A stretch of 13,572 nt of DNA from Nitrospira sp. (GTDB lineage: Bacteria > Nitrospirota > Nitrospiria > Nitrospirales > Nitrospiraceae): NCBI GenBank assembly GCA_015904075.1, contig JABMDH010000028.1, positions 1 through 13,572 on the forward strand, written 5' to 3'. The notes below the pieces were generated by a model that saw nothing but the letters and a program-made list of their open reading frames with translations, was not told the origin of the DNA and did no database searches. Shown piece by piece: positions 1 through 5,999 of this stretch. Each line of letters starts with the position of its first letter. Position 1 is the first letter of the stretch. The translations under genes were made by a program, and so were the position numbers.

Positions 1-447
1 TTCTATTCCCTCCAGGACACAAAGACGCCGGCAATTTCAGCGGCGATTGCAGTGGCAGCGAACATTCTCTTCTCGCTGGCACTGATGTCCTCTCTAGGAG
101 CAGCTGGGCTGGCCCTTGCGACGGCATTAGCGGCCATGGTGAATGGGGGTATTCTGGTGGCGGTGCTCAACCGGCGGCTGGGGGGCATCGAATGGGGGAG
201 TGTGGGGCGGTCGTTTCTGCGAGTGCTCGTGGCATGTATGCCGATGGGTATCGCCTGTTGGTGGGTAGCCGGAGCGCAGATATGGACGCACCCCGACGAC
301 TGGATGGCCAAATCGTCGATGCTCGTCCTTGCCATTGGTTTGAGCGTATGCGGCTATCTTGGAGCCCATGCGCTGCTGCGATCCGATGAACTCGAGGTGC
401 TGTGGGGCATGGTGCGAAGAAAACTCGGACGACTGGCCGGACAATAG
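1..447 (+). CDS. murJ: Lipid II flippase MurJ, C-terminal part (5' end outside window)
   Basis: The frame is open from base 1 to a TAG at 445-447 and gives the last 148 residues of what should be a protein of about 500 residues. The first residues, FYSLQDTKTP, match the loop 'Y(A/S)LQDTKTP' that is characteristic of the MurJ/MviN family. Four hydrophobic segments follow, at about residues 11-30, 32-56, 70-90 and 104-126. They correspond to the last transmembrane helices of this 14-helix MOP-superfamily inner-membrane protein. The protein ends in a short basic cytoplasmic tail (MVRRKLGRLAGQ). MurJ flips lipid II across the inner membrane for peptidoglycan synthesis. The family assignment rests on this tail alone, because the catalytically informative N-terminal helices lie outside the window. 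The next gene starts 8 nt downstream and its Shine-Dalgarno overlaps the murJ stop, so the two are probably co-transcribed. Confidence 0.88.
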   Translation, partial: FYSLQDTKTPAISAAIAVAANILFSLALMSSLGAAGLALATALAAMVNGGILVAVLNRRLGGIEWGSVGRSFLRVLVACMPMGIACWWVAGAQIWTHPDDWMAKSSMLVLAIGLSVCGYLGAHALLRSDELEVLWGMVRRKLGRLAGQ

Positions 448-455
448 GAGCTGCC

Positions 456-974
456 ATGCGGCGTGCAATGATCTTCAAGTCGCCTTGGGGCTGGGTCGGC
501 ATTTCCGAGACTGCCAAAGGGATCGACGCGATCGCGTTACCCAAGCAATCGAAACGGGCCATTGAGTTCGGCCTTCGTGCCATGGCAGGCGGATTGTTTG
601 AGCCGGGAGAGTCTGCGCGATTGGAAGCCGCGCGCCGCCAGGTGCTCGACTACCTTGCGGGGAAACGGAATAGGTTCGACCTTCCGCTTGACCTCTCGCG
701 GGGGACTGCATTCCAGCGGCGAGTATGGCGGACGCTGCAACGGGTTCCTTTTGGCAAACTCCGTTCGTACCAATGGATTGCGGTTCGCGTCGGCGGACGG
801 CGTTATGCCCGGGCTGTTGGCAACGCAGTTGGTGCCAATCCTCTACCGATCGTCGTCCCCTGCCATCGCATTGTCGCGCAGGATGCGTCGCTGGGCGGCT
901 ACTCGTGTGGTCTGCCCATGAAACGAAAGCTATTGACGCTTGAGGGGACGTTGTCCATGCTGAAGAGCAGATAG
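456..974 (+). CDS. ogt: Methylated-DNA--protein-cysteine S-methyltransferase (Ogt/AGT family)
   Basis: This 172-aa protein transfers the alkyl group of O6-alkylguanine in DNA irreversibly to its own cysteine. The DNA-binding and active-site domain fills the C-terminal half. It contains FQRRVW (86-91), the turn VPFGKLRSY (97-105), ARAVG (118-122), NPLPIVVPCHRIV (128-140) with the acceptor Cys136 in PCHR, and the trailing LGGYSCGLPMKRKLLTLEG. The N-terminal part is short and variable, as usual in this family. The ATG at 456 is chosen because AGGAG at 446-450 lies 5 nt upstream and the next residues (MIFKSPWGW) begin the expected first beta strand. An open upstream extension to 402 would overlap murJ without an RBS. 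'SYQWIA' replaces the more usual 'SYGEIA'; otherwise the active site is standard. The close spacing suggests co-transcription with murJ. Confidence 0.93.
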   Translation: MRRAMIFKSPWGWVGISETAKGIDAIALPKQSKRAIEFGLRAMAGGLFEPGESARLEAARRQVLDYLAGKRNRFDLPLDLSRGTAFQRRVWRTLQRVPFGKLRSYQWIAVRVGGRRYARAVGNAVGANPLPIVVPCHRIVAQDASLGGYSCGLPMKRKLLTLEGTLSMLKSR

Positions 975-1026
975 TCTGTGGCGTCTGGTTCGAACGAGTC
1001 AGATTTTGGAAGGCTGGTGCCATTGA

Positions 1027-1050
1027 CCATCGGCCATCTGCCATGCGCTC
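1027..1050. repeat. Short GCCATCGGC-type intergenic repeat segment
   Basis: The 88-nt gap between ogt and dtd contains the clustered near-repeats CCATCGGC (1027-1034), CCATCTGCC and CCATGCG. The octamer CCATCGGC recurs in the rfaE2/dinB spacer at 11887-11894, where it forms one arm of a palindrome. This may be a degenerate copy of a small intergenic repeat family. Only two locations are visible here, so the call is tentative. No convincing promoter or terminator was seen in this gap. Confidence 0.25.
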
Positions 1051-1062
1051 TTGGATATTCGG

Positions 1063-1515
1063 ATGAAAGCCGTACTTCAACGAGTCACCAGCGCGTCGGT
1101 TGAGGTTGAGGGCACGAGTGTCGGCCAGATCCGGTCCGGGTTACTCGTGTTGCTAGGTGTGGCGAAAGGCGACAGCGAATCTGACGGGCGGTATCTCGCG
1201 GAAAAAATCAGAACCTTGCGCATTTTTTCCGACGAGCAGGGGAAAATGAATCGGTCGCTTGTCGATGTGGGCGGAGCCGTGTTGTTGGTATCGCAGTTCA
1301 CACTGCTTGGCCGGACATCGAATGGCCGCCGCCCCAGTTTTGACGACGCGGCACCTCCCAACGAGGCCAAGCGGTTGTATGAACAGGTTGCGATGGACTT
1401 GCGGGCACAAGGGACCGTCGTTGAAACCGGAGTCTTTGCCGCGCATATGCGGGTGGCGTTGTTGAACGATGGACCGGTCACATTTGTCATAGATAGCCGG
1501 GAGGACCGCTCCTGA
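1063..1515 (+). CDS. dtd: D-aminoacyl-tRNA deacylase (DTD)
   Basis: This 150-aa protein has the usual length and sequence for DTD, a homodimeric cytoplasmic enzyme. It hydrolyses D-aminoacyl-tRNAs and glycyl-tRNA(Ala) mischarges, so that D-residues do not enter translation. The N-terminus MKAVLQRV and the motif SQFTL (77-81) are diagnostic, as is the C-terminal NDGPVT (135-140). Gly137-Pro138 would be the cross-subunit Gly-cisPro motif that enforces chirality. The ATG at 1063 matches the family N-terminus exactly. A TTG at 1051 in the same frame would add four residues (MDIR), and only a weak GGA lies about 7 nt before the ATG, so the RBS is poor. The gene ends inside a palindrome (see 1497-1538). 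Confidence 0.95.
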   Translation: MKAVLQRVTSASVEVEGTSVGQIRSGLLVLLGVAKGDSESDGRYLAEKIRTLRIFSDEQGKMNRSLVDVGGAVLLVSQFTLLGRTSNGRRPSFDDAAPPNEAKRLYEQVAMDLRAQGTVVETGVFAAHMRVALLNDGPVTFVIDSREDRS

Positions 1516-1538
1516 TGACTCCCGGTCAAGTCTCCCGG
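1497..1538 (+). repeat. Palindrome with alternative 3' arms across the dtd stop codon
   Basis: CCGGGAG at 1497-1503 is perfectly complementary to CTCCCGG at 1519-1525 (15-nt loop) and also to a second CTCCCGG at 1532-1538. The dtd stop codon (1513-1515) lies in the loop. No T-run follows, so this is not a canonical intrinsic terminator. It may be a weak 3'-end or processing structure. Confidence 0.3.
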
Positions 1539-1585
1539 ACGAGGACCGATAAAGCAGCAGGAGCATCAGCATGTTGCCGCGAGTC

Positions 1586-1594
1586 TGTTATACT
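1586..1594 (+). promoter_or_regulatory. Candidate extended -10 promoter for the 188-aa gene unit
   Basis: TGTTATACT carries the extended -10 form TGnTATACT, with TATACT at 1589-1594. It lies 38 nt upstream of the start codon at 1633, leaving a short leader with a Shine-Dalgarno. No good -35 hexamer is present at the usual spacing, which is compatible with an extended -10 promoter. The site follows dtd by about 70 nt and precedes a tightly packed three-gene unit. Confidence 0.4.
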
Positions 1595-1632
1595 TGATGC
1601 CATAGCGTGGTCACATTTCATGAGGTGTTGCG

Positions 1633-2199
1633 ATGGGAGCTCAAGTCCCTCCACAGCATCCGTTGCGCCGGCTGTTCGGAGCCCTGACCGAGAAAAGCTT
1701 CACTGAGCATCTCGGTTGGCCGGACCAGAATGTCACCGGTTACGTCTCCGACCTTCTTGTCGATTTTACGCACACCGATCACCTGTATAAGATCAGAAAT
1801 CAGCACGGTCAGCAGGTCGATACTGTCGTCGAGCTGTTGTTTGAGTCTGAAGTGATGCTTGAGGCCCAGTCGTTGGACCGTGAACGGGATGTCCACCGCC
1901 ATATCGGAGATTTTACCCTGTTCATGGCCGGGCTGTTTCCAGAATATCTCCGTCGGCTCAAATCAGCGGGATTGATCTATCACAAGGACTTTCTCGTGGA
2001 TTATATGAAGACCGGCAAGCGGTCATACGGCATTGTGGCTAAGATCAGTCGTGACGATGCTGAAGGCGATCCTCCCTTGTTTCAAAAATTGTCCGAGAAT
2101 TTTGAGCTTTGCGTCACTGGTTTGGGGTTCGTTCGATCTGATTTGGACCGCATGCAAAATCCTGCCTACCAGCGTGCTCGGGATCTTCTGTTGAATTGA
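1633..2199 (+). CDS. Conserved-looking uncharacterised protein, 188 aa
   Basis: I do not recognise a named domain. The protein is soluble, has no signal peptide or membrane segment, and is mixed alpha-helical with many charged residues. Motif-like stretches are FTEHLGW (23-29), YVSDLLVDF (37-45), LYKIR (51-55), an acidic/arginine stretch ending DRERDVHRH (82-90), HIGDFTLFMAGLFPE (90-104) and TGKRSYG (127-133). They read like conserved family blocks rather than random sequence. The start at ATG 1633 has a clear RBS (GAGGT at 1622-1626, 6-nt spacing). Its TGA overlaps the TTG start of the isoaspartyl peptidase gene in a TTGA (2196-2199), so the two are likely translationally coupled. The gene is real by RBS, codon use and coupling, but its function is unknown. 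The context (peptidase, VOC protein) does not point to one pathway. Confidence 0.85.
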   Translation: MGAQVPPQHPLRRLFGALTEKSFTEHLGWPDQNVTGYVSDLLVDFTHTDHLYKIRNQHGQQVDTVVELLFESEVMLEAQSLDRERDVHRHIGDFTLFMAGLFPEYLRRLKSAGLIYHKDFLVDYMKTGKRSYGIVAKISRDDAEGDPPLFQKLSENFELCVTGLGFVRSDLDRMQNPAYQRARDLLLN

Positions 2200-3080
2200 A
2201 ACCGGCGAATCCTATTCTACTCGTCCATGGAGGCGCAGGCCGTCGTCCGATGACCGCCGCTCAGGCAGCCGGTTTGCGCGCTGCATTGCGTGTCGGTTAT
2301 CATCTGCTCGATCGTGGAGGTTCCGCGCTCACTGCAGTGGAACAGACCATTCGTGTCCTCGAACAGAGTGGACTATTCAACGCGGGCGCAGGTAGCCGTC
2401 TGCAACTTGATGGTGTCCGACGGATGGATGCGTCAATTATGGAAGGGGATGGCTTGCGCGCCGGTGCCGTCGCATCCATCGAAGGGATCGTCCATCCGAT
2501 TGTTGCCGCTCGTCTTGTGATGGAGACCACGGGCCATGTGTTGCTCGTGGGGCCTTTGGCGACGAAGTTCGCCAGGTACTTCGGGCTAGAGCGCCAGCCA
2601 CAGCGGACTAGACGACGCCGACTCTCGTATGAGGGCATGCTCACACGGAACAGTCTCGCGGGAGAACGGCATGGAACAGTCGGCGCTGTCGCACGAGATC
2701 GGTCCGGCACAGTCGCAGCCGGCGCGTCGACCGGTGGGATTGATCGTATGTTGCCCGGTCGAGTTGGCGACACGCCACTGATCGGTTGCGGGGTGTATGC
2801 TGATAATCAGAGTGGAGCTGTGGCGATGACCGGCATCGGGGAGGGGATTATTCGGATGGCGGTGGCCAAAGAAATCTGCGACCATCTTGCAAAGGGAAGG
2901 CGTCCAGCGGCTGTCGCTCGGCAGGTGTTGAGAAATCTGGTGACGAGAGTTCAAGGAGCAGCCGGCACATTGGTCCTGGCTTCAGACGGCCGATTTTCGA
3001 TTTCGCACGTGACCCCCCGCATGGCCGCAGGATGGTGGGATGGAAAAGGTGAGCCGACAGTCGGAGATCGGTTCCGATGA
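2196..3080 (+). CDS. iaaA: Isoaspartyl peptidase / L-asparaginase (Ntn-hydrolase, type 2 asparaginase)
   Basis: This 294-aa protein belongs to the plant-type asparaginase family. It self-cleaves and uses the new N-terminal Thr to hydrolyse isoaspartyl dipeptides and asparagine in the cytoplasm. Visible family blocks are LLVHGGAG (8-15), NAGAGSRLQLDG (62-73), MDASIMEG (77-84) and the cleavage site HGTVGAVARD (159-168). Thr161 is therefore the expected nucleophile. STGG (178-181), PGRVGDTPLIG (187-197) with the substrate-binding Arg/Asp pair, and TGIGE (212-216) follow. The linker before the cleavage site is compact, so the protein is somewhat shorter than E. coli IaaA. The TTG at 2196 is needed to include the first beta strand and HGGAG; the next Met (residue 19) would remove them. 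It overlaps the upstream gene by 4 nt and the downstream VOC gene by ATGA (3077-3080). There is no signal peptide. Confidence 0.92.
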   Translation: MKPANPILLVHGGAGRRPMTAAQAAGLRAALRVGYHLLDRGGSALTAVEQTIRVLEQSGLFNAGAGSRLQLDGVRRMDASIMEGDGLRAGAVASIEGIVHPIVAARLVMETTGHVLLVGPLATKFARYFGLERQPQRTRRRRLSYEGMLTRNSLAGERHGTVGAVARDRSGTVAAGASTGGIDRMLPGRVGDTPLIGCGVYADNQSGAVAMTGIGEGIIRMAVAKEICDHLAKGRRPAAVARQVLRNLVTRVQGAAGTLVLASDGRFSISHVTPRMAAGWWDGKGEPTVGDRFR

Positions 3081-3514
3081 CCGAGAGCCTGTTTCATCTT
3101 GCCTTTCCGGTAACGAATATCGAGGCCACGAAGCAGTTTTACGTGGTCGGTCTCGGTTGTACGCTGGGTCGTGAATCACAACAAGCCGTGACCCTTGGCT
3201 TGGCCGGGCATCAGCTTGTCGGCCATCTCACGCCGGATCAGTCCATAAAACAGCAGGGGATCTACCCCCGCCATTTCGGACTTATTTTCTGCTCACAAAC
3301 AGAATGGCAGGCGCTGGCAGATCGCGCCAAATCCAAGGGGCTGACGTTCTATCAGCAGCCACGCGTACGGTTTCCTGGCACCCGTATCGAACACCGCACG
3401 TTCTTTTTGGAAGACCCTTCGCACAATCTGCTCGAGTTCAAACATTATACGTACGAATCGGCTGTTTTCGGTGAGCAGGAGCATAATCAGGTCGGTGATA
3501 CCGGTGAAGGATGA
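3077..3514 (+). CDS. VOC-family (glyoxalase/dioxygenase fold) protein
   Basis: This 145-aa single-module VOC protein has the pattern FHLAFPV (6-12), FYVVGLGC (21-28), GHQLVGH (44-50), RHFGLIF (65-71) and DPSHNLLEFKHY (113-124). Likely metal ligands are His7, His66 and Glu120. The layout resembles VOC proteins annotated only as 'glyoxalase/bleomycin resistance/dioxygenase', often in cyanobacteria and other environmental bacteria. Substrate and reaction are unknown; it is too divergent to call lactoylglutathione lyase. The ATG at 3077 overlaps the iaaA stop as ATGA, with GGAG at 3063-3066 as RBS (10-nt spacing), which indicates translational coupling. The last ~20 residues (GEQEHNQVGD...) form a polar tail outside the fold. 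It ends 35 nt from the convergent mtgA stop, and I see no clear terminator in that gap. Confidence 0.88.
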   Translation: MTESLFHLAFPVTNIEATKQFYVVGLGCTLGRESQQAVTLGLAGHQLVGHLTPDQSIKQQGIYPRHFGLIFCSQTEWQALADRAKSKGLTFYQQPRVRFPGTRIEHRTFFLEDPSHNLLEFKHYTYESAVFGEQEHNQVGDTGEG

Positions 3515-3549
3515 CCGGCAGCCCGATTCATAATGGAGTTCTCAGACAG

Positions 3550-4284
3550 TTATGGCGCGCGCGTGTGCGTGGCGGTGGACACGTTGTGGACCCACCGAAG
3601 GATGCGCTGGTGCCGCTTTGTCAGCGCCACAGTTTTTCGGATAGGGTCGTATCGTTGTGGCGACGGCAGCATGGCGGCCAGCCAGGCGGCTTCGTCCAGG
3701 GTCAGCTCGGCGGCAGATTTGCCGAAATGGTGGCGGGCAGCGGCTTCCGCGCCATACACCCCGCGCCCCCATTCGGCCACATTCAGATACAGTTCAAGGA
3801 TGCGCTCCTTGGTCAGGTGGTGCTCGAGCGATCGAGTGATCAAGGCCTCGCGTGCTTTTCGAGTCAACGAACGCTCTGAAGACAAGTACAGGTTTTTGGC
3901 CAGTTGCTGCGTAATTGTGCTTCCGCCTCGTTTCATTTCCCCTGCTTCAAAATTATGGAGTGCAGCCTCTCGAATGCCCTCCCAATCGAATCCTTCATGG
4001 GTGAAGAACGAGGCATCTTCTGCCGCGATAACAGCCCGTTGCAGGTGGGAAGAGATCCGCGACAAGGGCACCCAGGACCATTGCTTCAGGACGGGGTGTT
4101 TCTCTTTAGCCGCTTTCTCCGCCCGGCTCTCCATGAGAGCGGTCGATACTGGATTGTGCCGGGCGAGTGTTCCCACATCGGGTAAGGTGGCCAGCCAGGT
4201 CAGTGCCAGTGCGCCGAGCGGTAGCCCCACAATCAGGATGCTCCAGAGGAGTAGGCGAACGATTATCGGGCGTTTGGTTGACAT
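3550..4284 (-). CDS. mtgA: Monofunctional peptidoglycan glycosyltransferase (GT51)
   Basis: This 244-aa inner-membrane enzyme polymerises lipid II into glycan strands. One N-terminal transmembrane helix (about 7-31, after a basic MSTKRPIIVR) anchors a periplasmic GT51 domain. The catalytic block EDASFFTHEGFD (89-100) has Glu89 as general base. RGGSTITQQLAKNLYL (119-134), RKAREA (142-147) and KERILELYLNVAEWG (159-173) with the second acidic site are all present. There is no transpeptidase domain and the length fits MtgA rather than a class A PBP. The ATG at 4284 gives the normal topology, but no purine-rich RBS is visible upstream, so the initiation signal is weak. It is divergent from engB with a 92-nt intergenic region. 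Its role fits with murJ at the left end of the window, though it is not in the same operon. Confidence 0.94.
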   Translation of the reverse strand: MSTKRPIIVRLLLWSILIVGLPLGALALTWLATLPDVGTLARHNPVSTALMESRAEKAAKEKHPVLKQWSWVPLSRISSHLQRAVIAAEDASFFTHEGFDWEGIREAALHNFEAGEMKRGGSTITQQLAKNLYLSSERSLTRKAREALITRSLEHHLTKERILELYLNVAEWGRGVYGAEAAARHHFGKSAAELTLDEAAWLAAMLPSPQRYDPIRKTVALTKRHQRILRWVHNVSTATHTRAP

Positions 4285-4316
4285 CAGTATGTGGGGTGCG
4301 TATGTGTAGCAGCGTG

Positions 4317-4348
4317 AGATAAGGGTGAAGCAACTTATCTGTTACCCT
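4317..4348. promoter_or_regulatory. Dyad in the mtgA/engB divergent intergenic region
   Basis: AGATAAG (4317-4323) and CTTATCT (4334-4340) form a perfect 7-bp inverted repeat with a 10-nt spacer. AGGGT (4322-4326) and ACCCT (4344-4348) form an overlapping, mutually exclusive pair. It lies between two divergent genes, so it could be an operator or a leader hairpin of engB. No promoter hexamers were convincing. Confidence 0.3.
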
Positions 4349-4376
4349 GAATCCCGTGCATCCCCCTAGGAACGGC

Positions 4377-4979
4377 ATGAAAATCGTTACTGCTGAGTTT
4401 ATCAGAAGCTGTGTTGATCCAGAACAATTTCCTCCGGGAGATCTTCGTGAGATTGCCGTAGTCGGGCGCTCCAATGTGGGCAAGTCTTCTTTAATCAACT
4501 CGCTGTTGAATCGGCGGGATCTGGCGAAGGTCAGCCGGACACCAGGAAAAACGAGGGCGGTGAATCTGTTTCGGGTGGCGACGTCCGATCAGGATTTAGC
4601 GCAGTTCTATCTGGTGGATCTGCCGGGATATGGGTTTGCCAAGGTTTCCCGGTCGATCCGGGCCGAGTGGGCGCCGTTGCTCGAAGCGTATCTGACCGAT
4701 CGATCTCCGTTACTCGGTGTTATGCTGCTGGTTGAAAGCCGTGTGGTGACCGATCAAGATCGCCAAACCCTCGCCTGGCTCCGTTCCGTCGGGCATAATC
4801 CGCTCGTCGTTGCTACGAAGGCTGATAAGCTCAAGCCCAGTGAACGGGTGCGTACTCTTCGTCAAACCCATCTGGACTTGGGATTGATCGAAGGGGAGAT
4901 GTTGATTCCCTATTCGGCTGTGACCGGGGATGGGCGGGAGCGGGTATGGGGAGCGCTGCGGGACCTGGCTAGAACTTGA
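4377..4979 (+). CDS. engB: Ribosome biogenesis GTP-binding protein EngB/YsxC/YihA
   Basis: This 200-aa TrmE-Era-EngA-EngB-Septin-like GTPase is needed for late assembly of the large ribosomal subunit in bacteria where it has been studied. The G motifs are all present. G1 is GRSNVGKSS (30-38), switch I/G2 is RTPGKTR (54-60), G3 is DLPGYGFAKV (81-90), G4 is TKADK (147-151) and G5 is SAVTG (180-184). The ATG at 4377 gives the usual N-terminus MKIVTAEF and has AGGAA at 4368-4372 just upstream. A GTG at 4356 would add seven residues but would place this RBS within the coding region. Its 3' end overlaps the convergent surA-like gene by 11 nt (4969-4979). LVESR (118-122) replaces the common LIDxR after strand 4, a minor variation. 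Confidence 0.96.
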   Translation: MKIVTAEFIRSCVDPEQFPPGDLREIAVVGRSNVGKSSLINSLLNRRDLAKVSRTPGKTRAVNLFRVATSDQDLAQFYLVDLPGYGFAKVSRSIRAEWAPLLEAYLTDRSPLLGVMLLVESRVVTDQDRQTLAWLRSVGHNPLVVATKADKLKPSERVRTLRQTHLDLGLIEGEMLIPYSAVTGDGRERVWGALRDLART

Positions 4980-5925
4980 TTTCGATGTAGGCTTTGTTTT
5001 TCAGGTCGGCCAGCCAGGATTGGAACCCATCTTCAGTCTTCTGCTCGAAGACCAGTCCTTGGATCTCATATTGCACTTCCTGAAATGGGCGATACTGCTT
5101 AGGTTTCTTGTCCTCTACTCGAAAGATGTGAAACCCGTCGGCACTCTCGACGATATCGGAGATACCGCCTGGAACAAGTGGTGCGATCGCTCGTTCGATT
5201 GTCGGTAACAGCTCGCCGCGCCGCACGAGTCCGATCCGCCCGCCTTGCAGCGCATTCAGTCCATCCGAATATTGCAGCGCCACATCCTCGAACTTCTCGC
5301 CGCGCTTCAATTCATCCATTGCTTTGCGTATCTTGGTGAGTGCATCAGCCGCACCATCGCGTGAACGGGACTGTACGATTATCTGGCTCAGCATGTATTC
5401 TTCTGGAAGGGCGAAGCGGTCGCGATGACCTTGATAATAGCGTTTCATTTCTGATTCCCCGACCATGATGTTGCCGCGCACCTCACGGTCGATCACTTTC
5501 AGCAGCATCAACTGGTCTCGAACGGCTTTCGCGCTCTGGGGGTTTGAAGGATCAATCACTCCTCCCTGCTGCTTCATCTGCTCGAATGCGACTTTTACTT
5601 CCTGATCAGACACCTCGACTTTCCGTGCTTTGGCTTCTTGCAGTTGCAGCTTCCGTTCGATCATCTTCGTCAGCGCCATGGACTCCGCGAGTTTCAAGTG
5701 TTGCGCGAGCTCGTCGCCCTGATGTTGCTTTTTAATGCGTTCCTGTTGTGCCGCAAACTCGCGTTTGACGTCCGATAGCATGATCAGATCGGAATTCACC
5801 ACGGCCACAATGCGGTCTTCGAGGTGAGCCGATGTGAGGGTCGGGGTCAATGCCAGGAAGCCGACGGACACTGATAGCGCAGTGAACAGGACCATCGGAT
5901 ATTGTCTGCGAGAAACGGACGGCAC
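4969..5925 (-). CDS. surA: SurA-like periplasmic chaperone / peptidyl-prolyl isomerase, full-length copy
   Basis: This 318-aa exported protein is expected to chaperone outer-membrane proteins in the periplasm. The signal peptide (about 1-33) has a basic n-region (VSRRQYP), a hydrophobic core and a probable cleavage after TSA33. The SurA N-terminal helical domain (about 35-170) includes IVAVVNSDLIMLSDV. One parvulin (PPIC) domain (about 175-272) includes YSDGLNALQGGRIG and DGFHIF. A C-terminal segment (about 281-318: FQEVQYEIQG...IEIKF) should pack against the N-domain. The first parvulin His is replaced by Gln (SQIIV), while the second is kept (His266). The GTG at 5925 is chosen because AAGGAG (complement of 5935-5940) lies 9 nt upstream, at the identical position in the other copy; an ATG at 5895 would shorten the signal peptide and lacks an RBS. 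It is the second member of a tandem duplication and shares an 11-nt antisense overlap with engB. Confidence 0.9.
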   Translation of the reverse strand: MPSVSRRQYPMVLFTALSVSVGFLALTPTLTSAHLEDRIVAVVNSDLIMLSDVKREFAAQQERIKKQHQGDELAQHLKLAESMALTKMIERKLQLQEAKARKVEVSDQEVKVAFEQMKQQGGVIDPSNPQSAKAVRDQLMLLKVIDREVRGNIMVGESEMKRYYQGHRDRFALPEEYMLSQIIVQSRSRDGAADALTKIRKAMDELKRGEKFEDVALQYSDGLNALQGGRIGLVRRGELLPTIERAIAPLVPGGISDIVESADGFHIFRVEDKKPKQYRPFQEVQYEIQGLVFEQKTEDGFQSWLADLKNKAYIEIKF

Positions 5926-5999
5926 GCGTGCGCGCTCCTTGTCACGAAGGATTGAGAGCCGAGAATCAGCCGATTCTACACGAAATGAGTCGGTTTTGG
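5117..5999 (-). repeat. Tandem duplication unit, downstream copy (883 bp)
   Basis: Starting at ACTCGAAAG (5117) and ending at the TTTTGG at 5999, this stretch is aligned end to end with 6003-6882. It differs by a 3-nt indel (extra Gly codon) and scattered substitutions, about 9% in the first ~245 nt counted by eye and less elsewhere. It covers the 74-nt leader and all of the downstream surA-like gene except its last ~48 codons. The homology stops sharply at both ends. Confidence 0.92.
5935..5940 (-). promoter_or_regulatory. surA: Shine-Dalgarno AAGGAG of the downstream surA copy
   Basis: CTCCTT on the + strand reads AAGGAG on the - strand, 9 nt upstream of the GTG at 5925. The same motif and spacing occur in the other copy (6818-6823), which supports GTG as the start of both. 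Confidence 0.65.

Noticed and set aside
475..1080. 201-aa - strand open frame opposite the alkyltransferase gene
   Set aside because: The + strand gene has full catalytic motifs and an RBS. The antisense product is low in structure-like patterns and spans an intergenic gap.
3515..3549. Bidirectional terminator between the VOC gene and mtgA
   Set aside because: The 35-nt gap has no GC-rich stem followed by a T-run on either strand.
3533..4309. 258-aa + strand open frame opposite mtgA
   Set aside because: It is antisense to a clear GT51 protein, Ser/Arg-rich in composition, and matches no family I know.
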